Positions 9,803 to 18,094 of a DNA stretch of 64,000 nucleotides are shown here, in pieces (the stretch's first letter is position 1; each line of letters starts with the position of its first letter). Where the stretch lies: assembly GCA_963727465.1 (NCBI GenBank), contig CAVSGL010000005.1, positions 1 through 64,000 on the forward strand, given 5' to 3'. A program made the position numbers and the translations under genes. Origin of the DNA: VRUE01 sp963727465 (GTDB lineage Bacteria > Actinomycetota > Thermoleophilia > Solirubrobacterales > 70-9). Under the pieces are notes generated by a model. The model ran no database searches, had not been told where the DNA came from, and saw nothing but the letters and a program-made list of their open reading frames with translations.

Positions 9803-10445
9803 AGGAGGTGCTGCGGCGGGGGTGGGTCGAGGGGGTTCGGGAGGGGCGGCGGTTCGCCTATACGCGGCCCAGTCCGGGGCGGTGCTCTGCGAGGTGCTGG
9901 TCAACACGCTCTGGTCGCTCTCGCTTCAGGCTCTGGGGCGGCCGTCGGCGACCCCGGCCCTGGTCGAGCGGCTCTGGGACGAGCGCCGCGGCCTCTTCCT
10001 CGACGAGGCGCAGCCGGGCGGCATGCGGCCCGGCGTCGCCACCGTCGCCGCCCTGGCGCCGCTCGCGCTGCCCGACCTGCCGGAGCGGATCGGCCGCCGC
10101 CTGGTCGAGCAGCACCTACAGAACGAGGGCGAGTTCCTGACGCCGGTGGCGCCGCCCTCGGTCGCCGCCGGCGAGCCGAGCTACGAGCCGGGCGGCGGGC
10201 GCGGCCCGATCCGCCGCTACTGGCGCGGCCCGACCTGGATCAACACCGCCTGGCTCTGCTGGCTCGGCCTGCGCCGCCTCGGCTACGACGATGCGGCCGA
10301 GCGCATGGCCGCCGGCCTGATCGGCGCCGTCGAGCGCGAAGGCCTGCGCGAGTACTACGACCCCAGGACCGGCAAGGGCCTGGGCGCCAGGGACTTCGCC
10401 TGGTCAGCCCTAGTGCTTGAGATGGCGCCTATCGAGGACAAATAG
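9777..10445 (+). pseudogene. GH63-like glycoside hydrolase remnant (C-terminal part)
   Basis: The open frame has about 220 codons; the part from about residue 38 on resembles the C-terminal half of GH63-type (alpha/alpha)6-barrel hydrolases such as mannosylglycerate or glucosylglycerate hydrolases. The telling stretch is RYWRGPTWINTAWLCWLGLR with EYYDPRTGKGLGARDFAWS, which includes the general catalytic end region. Full-length enzymes have over 400 residues, so the N-terminal half is missing and the ATG at 9777 lies within palindromic element A. The stop codon lies in element E1. It is probably inactive, although the frame itself is open. Confidence 0.7.
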
Positions 10446-10551
10446 CCGGTTGGCAAGGACGCAGGAAGAGAGACGAGGGGAGCGCACTTCAGTGCGTGAC
10501 CCGAAGGCGAGCGACCGAGGACGCCGCCAGGCGGCTATTTGTACCGATAGG
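10428..10551. repeat. palindromic element E, copy 1
   Basis: A 124-bp structure with near-complementary 20-bp ends (CCTATCG...ACAAATAGCCG against CGGCTATTTGTACCGATAGG) and a small inner palindrome CGCACTTCAGTGCG. It sits between the convergent GH63 remnant and infA and covers both stop codons. The inner strand shares TCGGTCGCTCGC and GCGCTCCC (minus strand) with the element at 50755. It may serve as a two-way terminator. Confidence 0.65.
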
Positions 10552-10753
10552 TGATGCGCCCACGATCCAAATCGTAGGGCGATAGCTCGATCTTCACGCG
10601 GTCGCCGGGCAGGATGCGGATGTAGTGGCGGCGCATCTTGCCGGAGATGTGGCCGAGCACCTCGTGGCCGTTGTCGAGTTTGACCCGGAACATCGTATTG
10701 GGGAGGGCCTCGGTGATCTCGCCCTCCATCTCGATCTTCTCCTCTTTGGCCAT
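10535..10753 (-). CDS. infA: translation initiation factor IF-1
   Basis: A 72-residue OB-fold protein that binds the A site of the 30S subunit during initiation. The sequence follows the family from MAKEEKIEMEGEITEALPN through FRVKLDNGHEVLGHISGKM to the end, ILPGDRVKIELSPYDLDRGR then ITYRYK. ATG 10753 gives the standard length; an upstream GTG in the same frame would add 7 residues. It stands apart from the usual infA-rpmJ-rpsM cluster here: upstream, in the same direction, the CCA-adding enzyme gene ends 36 nt away. Confidence 0.97.
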   Translation of the reverse strand: MAKEEKIEMEGEITEALPNTMFRVKLDNGHEVLGHISGKMRRHYIRILPGDRVKIELSPYDLDRGRITYRYK

Positions 10754-10788
10754 GCGGCGGGGAGCGTATCCCAAGCTCGGGCGGGAAG

Positions 10789-12210
10789 TCAGCCGCGCAG
10801 CCGGCGTGCCCGCTGGATCGCCTGCTCGCGCGTGCCCACCTCGCCCGCGTACTGGGCGGCCTCGAGATCGGCGAGCAGGTCGCCCAGCTCGGGCCCGGGG
10901 GAGATCCCAAGCTCGGCCGCCAGCTCGTCTCCGCGCAGCAGCGGCCTGGGCGGGCCGTCGCGGTGCCAGTCGAGCGCCGCGCTCAGCATCTGGCGGGCGA
11001 GGTCGAGGTGGGCCTCGATCGCCTCGTCGGTGGCAAACGGGCCGCTGCCCCTGGCCGAGAGCCGGTCGGCGACGGTGAGCAGGGTGACGTCGGCCGCCAC
11101 CGGCTCGGTCGCGCGCAGGTACTCGTGGACGCGGCGCGGCGGCAACGGCGCCTCGTGGACCATGAAGCCGAGGCGCAGATGGTGCTGCGTCAGCGCCTTC
11201 AGGTGCCGGGTCAGCCGCGAGCTGGCGCGCAGCCGCCGGCAGATCCCGCCGATCACCTCGGCGCCGACGCTGTCGTGGCCGACGAAGGTGACCCAGCCGT
11301 CGCGCTCGCCCTTGGTCTGCGGCTTGGCGATGTCGTGGAAGAGGGCGCCGAAGCGCAGCGCCGTGCCGCGGCTCATCTCGTCGGCGAGCGGCTCGGCGAG
11401 CAGCGCTCGCGCATCGGCCACGCGCTCGCCGGCGAAGCGCTCCAGGTCGCGCTCGACCTCCAGGGTGCGCTCGAGCACGGCGAGCGTGTGGCCGAGCACG
11501 TCGAGGTGGTGATTGGGCCCCTGTTCGACCCCGCGCAGGGCCTCGACCTCCGGCAGGACGACCGCGGTCAGCCCGAGCTCATCGAGCAGCGCGAGGCCGC
11601 GCAACGGGTCAGGCCCGCCGAGCAGGCGACGCAGCTCGGCGAGCTGCCGCTCGCCCGCGGGCTCGGCCGCGAGTGCGGCCTGCGAGCGCGCCAGGGAGGC
11701 GGTCCCGGGATCGATCTCCAGCCCGAGGTCGGTGGCGAGGCGGGCGGCGCGCAGCAGGCGCAGCGGGTCGGCGCGGAAGCTGTCCTCGCCGACCGCGCGC
11801 AGCAGACGGCGTTCGAGGTCCTCGAGCCCCCCGAACGGGTCGACCGGCTCGCCGCCGGCGAGCGGGACCGCGACCGCGCCGACGGTGAAGTCGCGCGCCG
11901 CCAGGTCGGCCTCGATCGTCGCCCCGCGCAACGCGGTCGCATCGACCTGCCAGGCGTGGTCGCGAGCCACCGCGCGCCAGGTCGCGAACTCGGCCGAGAG
12001 CTCGAAGACGTGACCGTCGCCGGCGTCGGCGATCGCCTTTGCCGCCCGCTCCGGATCGCCGACCGCCAGGTCGAGATCGGTCACCTCGCGGCCGAGCGCC
12101 GCGTCGCGCACCGCGCCGCCGGCGATCCAGACGTCGCCGCGGTCGCGCAGGGCGCGTCGGGCGAGCCCGACCAGCGGCGCCGAGTCGAGGCGTTCGGAGA
12201 GGCTGCTCAC
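10789..12210 (-). CDS. CCA tRNA nucleotidyltransferase / poly(A) polymerase family, with HD domain
   Basis: Class II nucleotidyltransferase that builds or repairs the CCA end of tRNA. The head has WIAGGAVRDAALGREVTDLD with the two catalytic Asp (DLD), then the RRD-like DPLRLLRAARLATDLG region. An HD phosphohydrolase domain follows (LFHDIAKPQTKG, HDSVGAEV). Length is 473 residues. Start is GTG 12210, which overlaps the stop of alr by 4 nt (GTGA), so translation is coupled to alr. Members of this family with an HD domain may also remove 2',3'-cyclic phosphates; that is family knowledge. Confidence 0.92.
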   Translation of the reverse strand: MSSLSERLDSAPLVGLARRALRDRGDVWIAGGAVRDAALGREVTDLDLAVGDPERAAKAIADAGDGHVFELSAEFATWRAVARDHAWQVDATALRGATIEADLAARDFTVGAVAVPLAGGEPVDPFGGLEDLERRLLRAVGEDSFRADPLRLLRAARLATDLGLEIDPGTASLARSQAALAAEPAGERQLAELRRLLGGPDPLRGLALLDELGLTAVVLPEVEALRGVEQGPNHHLDVLGHTLAVLERTLEVERDLERFAGERVADARALLAEPLADEMSRGTALRFGALFHDIAKPQTKGERDGWVTFVGHDSVGAEVIGGICRRLRASSRLTRHLKALTQHHLRLGFMVHEAPLPPRRVHEYLRATEPVAADVTLLTVADRLSARGSGPFATDEAIEAHLDLARQMLSAALDWHRDGPPRPLLRGDELAAELGISPGPELGDLLADLEAAQYAGEVGTREQAIQRARRLRG

Positions 12211-13319
12211 CCCTCCACCCTGGGAACGCGGGCGGAGATGCCGCAGGTGATCTCGTAGTTGATCGTCCCGAGGCGGCGGGCGAGGTCCTCGGCGAGGATC
12301 GTCTCGTCGCCCTGGGAGCCGATCAGCACCGCCTCGTCGCCGGGCTCGACCTCGGTCCGCGGGCCGAGGTCGACGGTCACGTTGTCCATCGAGACGGTGC
12401 CGACCAGCGGGTGGCGGCGGCCGCCGATCAGCACCTCGGCATCGTTGGAGAGGCCGCGGCGGACGCCGTCGCCGTAGCCGAGCGGCAGCACGCCGACGCA
12501 GGTCTCGCGATCGGCCCGCCAGGTGCGGCCGTAGCCGGCGCTCGTGCCCGCGGCGAAGGTCTTCACGTCGGCGACGTAGGAGCGCAGCGAGAGCGCCGGG
12601 CGCAGGCCGCGCTCGGCCGGATCGCCCTGAAAAGGGTCGAGCCCGTAGACGGCGACGCCGCAGCGGGCCATGTCGAAGTGCGCGCGCGGCTCGCGGAAGA
12701 CGGCGGCGCTGTTGGCGGCGTGGACGAGCAGGCCGGGGAGCTCGCTCCGCGCCCGCTCGGCGAGCGCCGCGAAGCGCTCCAGCTGGTGCTCGAAGAAACC
12801 CTCGTCGGCGTCCGGTTCGTCGGCGGTGGCGAAGTGAGTCCACAGCCCGGCGGGCTCGAGGTCGGGGCTGGCGGCGCAGGCGCGCAGCAGGGCGAGCACC
12901 TGCTCGGGGTCGGGATCGCCGAGCCTGCCCATGCCGCTGTCGTACTTCACATGGACGCGGACCGGGCGGCCGTGGGCGCGGGCGCGCTCGGCGAGCAGGT
13001 CGAGGAAGCCCTGGCGCCAGGCGGAGACCTCCGAGCCGGCCTCCAGCACCGGGTCGACCTCCTCCGGCGCCAGCGCGCCCATCGTCAGCAGCGGCACGTG
13101 AGCGAGACGACGCCCGATCCGCGCCGCCTCGGCCGCCGTCGCGACCGCGAGCCGGGTCGCGCCGCCCGCCAGGGCGGCCTCGGCGCAGACCTCCTCGCCG
13201 TGGCCGTAGCCGTCCGCCTTGACCACCGCGCAGAGCTCGGCCTCGCCCAGCTCGGACTTCAGCCGGGCGCAGTTCCGGCGCACGGCGTCGACGTCGATCC
13301 GGGCAACCGCCCGCGCCAC
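12207..13319 (-). CDS. alr: alanine racemase
   Basis: PLP enzyme making D-alanine for peptidoglycan. The PLP lysine is in AVVKADGYGHG (residue 34) and the opposing catalytic Tyr in FAAGTSAGYGRTW; VSMDNVTVDL and RLGTINYEITCGIS complete the C-terminal domain. It is 370 residues, normal for the family. Start GTG 13319 lies only 4 bases from the end of the CBS-domain gene. Its neighbours upstream are a CBS protein and the NAD(P)HX repair gene; alr next to the NnrD/NnrE gene is a common actinobacterial arrangement. Confidence 0.96.
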   Translation of the reverse strand: MARAVARIDVDAVRRNCARLKSELGEAELCAVVKADGYGHGEEVCAEAALAGGATRLAVATAAEAARIGRRLAHVPLLTMGALAPEEVDPVLEAGSEVSAWRQGFLDLLAERARAHGRPVRVHVKYDSGMGRLGDPDPEQVLALLRACAASPDLEPAGLWTHFATADEPDADEGFFEHQLERFAALAERARSELPGLLVHAANSAAVFREPRAHFDMARCGVAVYGLDPFQGDPAERGLRPALSLRSYVADVKTFAAGTSAGYGRTWRADRETCVGVLPLGYGDGVRRGLSNDAEVLIGGRRHPLVGTVSMDNVTVDLGPRTEVEPGDEAVLIGSQGDETILAEDLARRLGTINYEITCGISARVPRVEG

Positions 13320-13322
13320 GCT

Positions 13323-13784
13323 CTAATCCTCGACGAGCGCGGCCAGCGCGTCGGCCCGCGTCACCATCCCGGCGAGGCGACCGTCTTCGTCGACGACCGG
13401 GAGGTGATTGTGGTGCGAGTCGGCGATCCGGCGGGCGACGTTCTCGGCGCTGGTGTAGTCCTTGACGACCACCGGGTCGGCGCTCATCAGCTCCGATACC
13501 TTGGTCGCGAACGCCTTGTCGAGGCGCTTCTCGAACCCCTTCATCGAGCCGACGAAGACGATCCCGCCCATGATGTTCAGGTAGTGCGGCAGATGCAGGT
13601 CCGACTCCTCTTCGCTCAGCACCAGGTCCGACTCGCTGACGATGCCGACGACCCTGCGGTCCTCGTCGACGACCGGGATCGCCCCCTTGTCGGTGCTCGC
13701 CAGCAGCTCGATCGCGCTGCGGGCATCGGCGTCCGGGGAGACGCTCGGCACGGAGCCGTCCATGATCTCTGCGGCGGTCTTCAT
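13323..13784 (-). CDS. CBS domain pair protein
   Basis: A 153-residue protein made of two CBS motifs: residues 8-60 (GSVPSVSPDADARSAIEL ... GAIPVVDEDRRVVGIVSESD) and 95-150 (LMSADPVVVKDYTSAENVAR ... HNHLPVVDEDGRLAGMVTRA). Such pairs form a Bateman module that binds adenine nucleotides and usually regulates a partner. No catalytic domain is attached. It lies between the NAD(P)HX repair gene and alr on the same strand, so a sensing role in this operon is possible but unproven. Confidence 0.9.
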   Translation of the reverse strand: MKTAAEIMDGSVPSVSPDADARSAIELLASTDKGAIPVVDEDRRVVGIVSESDLVLSEEESDLHLPHYLNIMGGIVFVGSMKGFEKRLDKAFATKVSELMSADPVVVKDYTSAENVARRIADSHHNHLPVVDEDGRLAGMVTRADALAALVED

Positions 13785-13796
13785 GTGGCGACGAGA

Positions 13797-15337
13797 TTAT
13801 TCGACGGGGCCGTCGGCACGCATCCCCGCGGGGATCGAGTCGATCACGTCGGTCGCGATCACCGACTCGGCGGCGCCGATCCGGGCGGCCGCGTCGCGCC
13901 CGGCGCGAGCGTGGGCGAGGACGCCGGCGCAGGCGGCGGCGAAGGGCTCCAGCCCGCGGGCGAGCAGCGCCGCGACGACGCCGGAGAGCACGTCGCCGGT
14001 GCCGGCGGTGGCGAGCGCCGGCGACGGGAGGGCGTTGACGGCGGTCCGCTCGCCGTCGGTGACGATCGTGTCGTCGCCCTTGAGGACGACGACGGCGCCC
14101 GCCTCGCGCGCCGCCTCATGCGCCGCGGCGAGCCGCTGGGCCGAGACCTCGCCCGCCTCGCGCTCCAGCAGCCGGCCGAGCTCGCCGGCGTGCGGCGTGA
14201 GCACGGTCGGCGCCCCGCGCGCGGCGATCGGGGCGAGCTCGCCGGCGAAGGCGCCCAGCCCGTCGGCGTCGATCACCAGCGGGGCGTCGATCCGGCCGAC
14301 CGCTTCCCGCGCCAGCTCGACCGAGCCCGGGTCGCGCCCGAGGCCGGGACCGAACACCCCGGCCGCGGCGCGCTCGAAGGAGCGCAGCAGCGGCTTCAGC
14401 GAGGCCGGCGCGAGGCAGCCGTCGCCGCCCGGGCAGCCGACCGACATCACCTCCGGCTGGCCCGCCTCGAAGATCGGCTCGAGGTCGGCCGGGACCGCGA
14501 CGGTCGCGTAGCCGGCGCCGGCCCGGATCGCCGCCCGCGAGGACATCTGCACGGCGCCCGTCAGCCCGCGCGAGCCGCCCGCGATCGTCACCTGCCCGGA
14601 GCTGAACTTGGTCGACCGCGGCCCGCGGCGCGGCGCCAGCGCGAGCACCGCGGCCCCGATCGTGCCGGCCGACCGGCTCCGCAGGGGCCCCGGCCGGGAT
14701 CCCGATCGGCACGACCCGCAGCTCGCCCGTGTGCCACTTGCCGGGGGCGACCCGGTGGCCGAGCTTGGCGGCGTGGAAGCTGACGGTCAGATCGGCCTCG
14801 ACCGCCAGCCCCGCCGACCTCGCCGCTGGAGGCGTCGACGCCGGAGGCGACGTCGCAGGCGACGACCGGGGCGCCGCAGGCGCCGATCGCCTCGATCGCG
14901 GCCCGGGCCGGCTCGCGCGGCTCGCCGGCGAAGCCGGTGCCGAAGATCGCGTCGACGACGGCGCCCGAGCCGGACAGTCGGGACGCGAGGTCGCCGCTGA
15001 CGTGCTCGGCCCCGAAGCGCTCCAGGTTGGCGGCGGCGTCGCCGCTCAGCTCCCGCGCCGGCCAGAGCAGCAGCGCCTCGACCGCAAAGCCGGCCTCCGC
15101 CAGGTAGCGGGCGGCGACCAGCCCGTCGCCGGCGTTGTTGCCCTTGCCGCAGACGACCCGCACCGGCCCCTCGGGGGCCAGCCCGCCGACCGCCTCGGCC
15201 ACCGCCCGGCCGGCCGTCTCCATCAGCTCCAGCGACGGCACCCCCTGCTGCTCGATCGCCCAGCGATCGGCCGCCCGCATCCCGCCGGCGTCGTAGAGGG
15301 GGTCGAGCCAGGGCTCCACGGCGAACAGCCTACGCAC
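13797..15337 (-). CDS. nnr: bifunctional NAD(P)HX epimerase / ADP-dependent dehydratase, two frameshifts
   Basis: Repairs hydrated NAD(P)H. The first frame gives the epimerase (GMRAADRWAIEQQGVPSLEL, VVCGKGNNAGDGLVAARYL, DVASGVDASSGEV). The third gives the dehydratase (TIAGGSRGLTGA, VIDADGLGAF, LTPHAGELGRLL, NALPSPALATAGTGDVLSG). The linking stretch, including SFHAAKLGHRVAPGKWHTGE, is read only in a second frame. Removing one base at the CCCC run 14809-14812 and one at GGGGCCCC 14684-14691 restores one continuous protein of about 510 residues. Start is GTG 15337 or, more likely, GTG 15319 (protein MEPWLDPLYDAGG). Either sequencing errors or a broken gene. Confidence 0.88.
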
Positions 15338-15341
15338 AGTC

Positions 15342-15385
15342 GATGATATTTACAAAATGTCATTGTTTGATATTTTGAAAACATC
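15342..15385 (+). promoter_or_regulatory. AT-rich inverted repeat / promoter of the Fic gene
   Basis: An AT-rich island in very GC-rich surroundings. GATGATATTTACAAAAT and ATTTTGAAAACATC are inverted copies (with a small gap) around a 13-nt centre, ending at the ATG of the Fic gene. A possible -35 is TTTACA with an AT-rich -10 region 15-17 nt on, leaving almost no leader. It may be an operator for autoregulation, since the Fic protein has a C-terminal winged-helix-like part. Confidence 0.5.
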
Positions 15386-16555
15386 ATGATCTTCGCCACT
15401 CCCGAGCTGCGGCAGGACGAGCGCGACGTCCTCGACCTGATCGCAGGCCTCCGGCACGAGCTCCGCGACCGCGTCGCCGAGCCGCGTCGCTGGCTCGGCT
15501 CGCTGCGGAAGATGGCATTCGCCCGCGCGGTCCAGGGCTCCAACAGCATCGAGGGATACAACGCGTCGCTCGACGACGTGGTCGCCGCGGTCGAGGGCGA
15601 GCCCACCCTTGACGCCGACGAGGAGACCCAGCTCGCCCTGGCCGGCTACCGCGACGCGATGACCTACGTGCTGCAGATCGCCGGCGACGAGCGGCTTGAG
15701 ATCGACGAGGGACTGCTGAAGAGCCTGCACTTCATGATGATCAAGCACGATCTGCGCAAGAACCCCGGCCAGTGGCGCCCGGGTGACGTCTATGTCATCG
15801 ACCACGAGGGGAAGACGGTCTACGAGGGACCGCCGAGCGCGGAGGTCCCGTCACTGGTCTCGGAGATGCTGGAGGAGCTCCGCGACGACGAGAGCCCGGT
15901 GCTGGTCAAGGCGGCGATGGCTCACCTCAACCTCACCCTGATCCATCCCTTCAGCGACGGCAACGGCCGCATGGCGCGATGCCTGCAGACGCTGTCCCTG
16001 GCCAGGGACAGCATGCTCGCCCCGGTCTTCTCCAGCATCGAGGAGTTCCTCGGCCGCAACACGCAGGCCTACTACGACGTGCTGGGTGAGGTCGGCGCGG
16101 GCTCCTGGCATCCCGATCGCGATGCCCGTCCCTGGGTTCGCTTCTGCCTGCGGGCCCACTTCCTCCAGATCCGCACCCTGCAACGCCGCCGAGCCGAGGC
16201 GGAGGCGCTCTGGAACGGCTGCGTCGAGCTGGCCGAGGACAACGGACTGCCGGAACGTTGCGCGGCGGCGCTGGTCGACACCGCTTACGGCCTCCGGATC
16301 AGGCGCGGCAGCTACCAGAGCGCCGGCCTGGCGATGACCGGCGAGGAGATCAGCAACCAGAGCGCGTCCCGCGATCTGATGCGGATGGTCGACCTCGGCC
16401 TGCTGCGCACGGTCGGCGAGCGGCGCGCCCGCTACTACCTCGCAGGCGAGGAGCCGGAGGCGCTGCGCGAGGCGATCCGGGCCGAGCGCCCGCCGCGTGA
16501 GACGGATGACCCCTTCCGGATCGTCCGCGAGCGACGCCAGCTGAGCCTGACCTGA
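15386..16555 (+). CDS. Fic family protein (AMP-transferase fold) with C-terminal winged helix
   Basis: The Fic motif HPFSDGNGRMAR (catalytic His187) marks an enzyme that transfers AMP or another phosphate-containing group to target proteins. An N-terminal inhibitory helix with SNSIEG (residues 52-57, the [ST]xxxE[GN] motif) makes it a self-inhibited class II Fic. After residue 280 a helical part and a winged-helix-like segment (TGEEISNQSASRDLMRMVDL) follow, as in DUF4172/Fic_N-type regulators. Length is 389 residues. It stands alone with its own AT-rich promoter, divergent from the nnr gene, and looks horizontally acquired. The target is unknown. Confidence 0.9.
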   Translation: MIFATPELRQDERDVLDLIAGLRHELRDRVAEPRRWLGSLRKMAFARAVQGSNSIEGYNASLDDVVAAVEGEPTLDADEETQLALAGYRDAMTYVLQIAGDERLEIDEGLLKSLHFMMIKHDLRKNPGQWRPGDVYVIDHEGKTVYEGPPSAEVPSLVSEMLEELRDDESPVLVKAAMAHLNLTLIHPFSDGNGRMARCLQTLSLARDSMLAPVFSSIEEFLGRNTQAYYDVLGEVGAGSWHPDRDARPWVRFCLRAHFLQIRTLQRRRAEAEALWNGCVELAEDNGLPERCAAALVDTAYGLRIRRGSYQSAGLAMTGEEISNQSASRDLMRMVDLGLLRTVGERRARYYLAGEEPEALREAIRAERPPRETDDPFRIVRERRQLSLT

Positions 16556-16558
16556 GCG

Positions 16559-18058
16559 CTACTTGAGGCCGACGATCAGCTTCGCCGTCGCCAGTTCGTC
16601 CTGGCTGGCGCTGCCGAGGGCGAGGAAGCGGATGTTCCTCAGGTACTTCTTCGCCTGCTTGAAGCCCTTGTCGGAGTTGGGGATCAGCGCGTCGGCGAGG
16701 TGCAGGGCCGCGGGGCCGTCGGCGAAGCCGCCGATCGGCGTGTCGCCGAGCGCCGCGACGGCGTCTTCGAAGGCGGGGTCGTCGGAGAGCGTCTTGCCGC
16801 CGCCGGAGCCGCTGGTCAGACCGGCGATCGTCGGCGCCAGGCCGTAGCCGATCGCCAGCCGGCCCTCTTTCGCGGCGACGACGAGCGGCTTGTCGCCGAG
16901 TTCGTCGCTGCGAATCGAGAAGCCCTTGTACTTGCCGCCGAGCGCGGTGACGCCGGCGACGTTCACCTGGCGCAGCAGCACGCCGACGTTTTCGATCGCT
17001 TCGGTCGCCTGCGGCCCTTCGGTCGAGAGGACGAGGGCGCCGCCGAGGCTGCTTTCGTTGCCGCCGACGGCGAAGGCGCCGGCGTCCTCGAGCGAGCCGG
17101 CGAGGCCTTCGAGGTCGATGCCGAGCTGCTTCAGGCCCTTCTTCAGCTGGTTCGGCGGCACCGTGTCCGGGATGCCTTCTTCGTCGAGGCTGTCGATCGC
17201 CTGCTGGAGCTGCTTGCCGAAGCCGGAGACGGCGACCGCGGCGAAGGCGTTGCCGGGGAGTTCGCCGAGCAGCGAGGAGGCGTCCCCGGTCGGCGCTTCC
17301 TGGCCGGCGAGGTCGCTGCTGAGCTCGACCGCGATCTGTTCGGCGCCGGGCAGGATGCTGGCCACCGCGGTCGCTTCGCTCGGGTCGATGCCGGCGTTGC
17401 GCAGGACCTGGCGCGCGGTCGGGTCGATCTGGCCGCCGCCCTGTTCGATCAGCTTGCCGACGTCGACGTAGACGTCGGCGAGGCTGCCGTCGGAGGCGGC
17501 GGAGATCGCCTCGGTGAAGGTGTCTTCGTCGGCCAGCGCTTCGCCTTCGGAGGCTTCGACCGCTTCCTCGAAGACCTTCTGGTCTTCGGCGACCACGAGG
17601 AAGTCGCCGACCAGGCCGGCCTTGCGGCCTTCTTCGCCGCTCTTGTGCTTCTCGATGAATTCTTCGGTCGCTTCGGTGTCGGTCGATTCGACGATCACGC
17701 CGAAGCCGCTGAGGTCGCCGCCTTCGAGCCGCTCGAAGAAGGCGCCGCCGCGCTCGCCCAGCCAGGGCTCCACTTCGCTTTCGAAGTCAAGCGATTCGCC
17801 GTCTTCGGAAGCCGAGCTTTCGAGCTGTTCGACGACCAGGTCGCCGAGGTTGTCGACGCCGGCGACCTGCTTGGCGATCGCGTCGGTGTTCGCCTTCAGC
17901 TCGCCTTCGGGCCGCAGCGCGCCTTCGACGAAGACCGGAGTCCCGGGCGGAACGACGGCGGCCAGGTCGGAGCCCGAGCTGCCGCTGCCGCCGCAGCCAG
18001 CGGCGACGGCGATCGTGAGGGCGGCGGCAAGCGCCGCGAGAAGAGGACGGGACTTCAT
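16559..18058 (-). CDS. lipoprotein, DUF3352-like
   Basis: A 499-residue protein with a lipoprotein signal peptide (hydrophobic run then AVAAGCGGSG, lipidated Cys22), so it should sit on the outer face of the membrane. The body resembles the DUF3352 family: repeated blocks with VPPGTPVFVEGALRP, SLLGELPGNAFAAVAVSG and a C-terminal KLIVGLK. It is acidic and has many Gly/Ser. ATG 18058 is chosen so that the signal peptide begins MKSRPLL. Function of the family is unknown. It lies downstream of glmS on the same strand with a 36-nt gap. Confidence 0.75.
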   Translation of the reverse strand: MKSRPLLAALAAALTIAVAAGCGGSGSSGSDLAAVVPPGTPVFVEGALRPEGELKANTDAIAKQVAGVDNLGDLVVEQLESSASEDGESLDFESEVEPWLGERGGAFFERLEGGDLSGFGVIVESTDTEATEEFIEKHKSGEEGRKAGLVGDFLVVAEDQKVFEEAVEASEGEALADEDTFTEAISAASDGSLADVYVDVGKLIEQGGGQIDPTARQVLRNAGIDPSEATAVASILPGAEQIAVELSSDLAGQEAPTGDASSLLGELPGNAFAAVAVSGFGKQLQQAIDSLDEEGIPDTVPPNQLKKGLKQLGIDLEGLAGSLEDAGAFAVGGNESSLGGALVLSTEGPQATEAIENVGVLLRQVNVAGVTALGGKYKGFSIRSDELGDKPLVVAAKEGRLAIGYGLAPTIAGLTSGSGGGKTLSDDPAFEDAVAALGDTPIGGFADGPAALHLADALIPNSDKGFKQAKKYLRNIRFLALGSASQDELATAKLIVGLK

Positions 18059-18094
18059 GCGGCCCGGCATCCTACAGACGCCGTCGACAAACGA

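Noticed and set aside
9742..10140. Open frame of 132 codons starting right after the second permease
   Set aside because: Translation is Arg/Pro/Ser-rich without motifs, whereas the overlapping frame from 9777 shows GH63-like conservation.
12039..14783. Plus-strand open frame of 914 codons
   Set aside because: Antisense shadow of the CCA-adding enzyme, alr, CBS and nnr genes, which have clear motifs.
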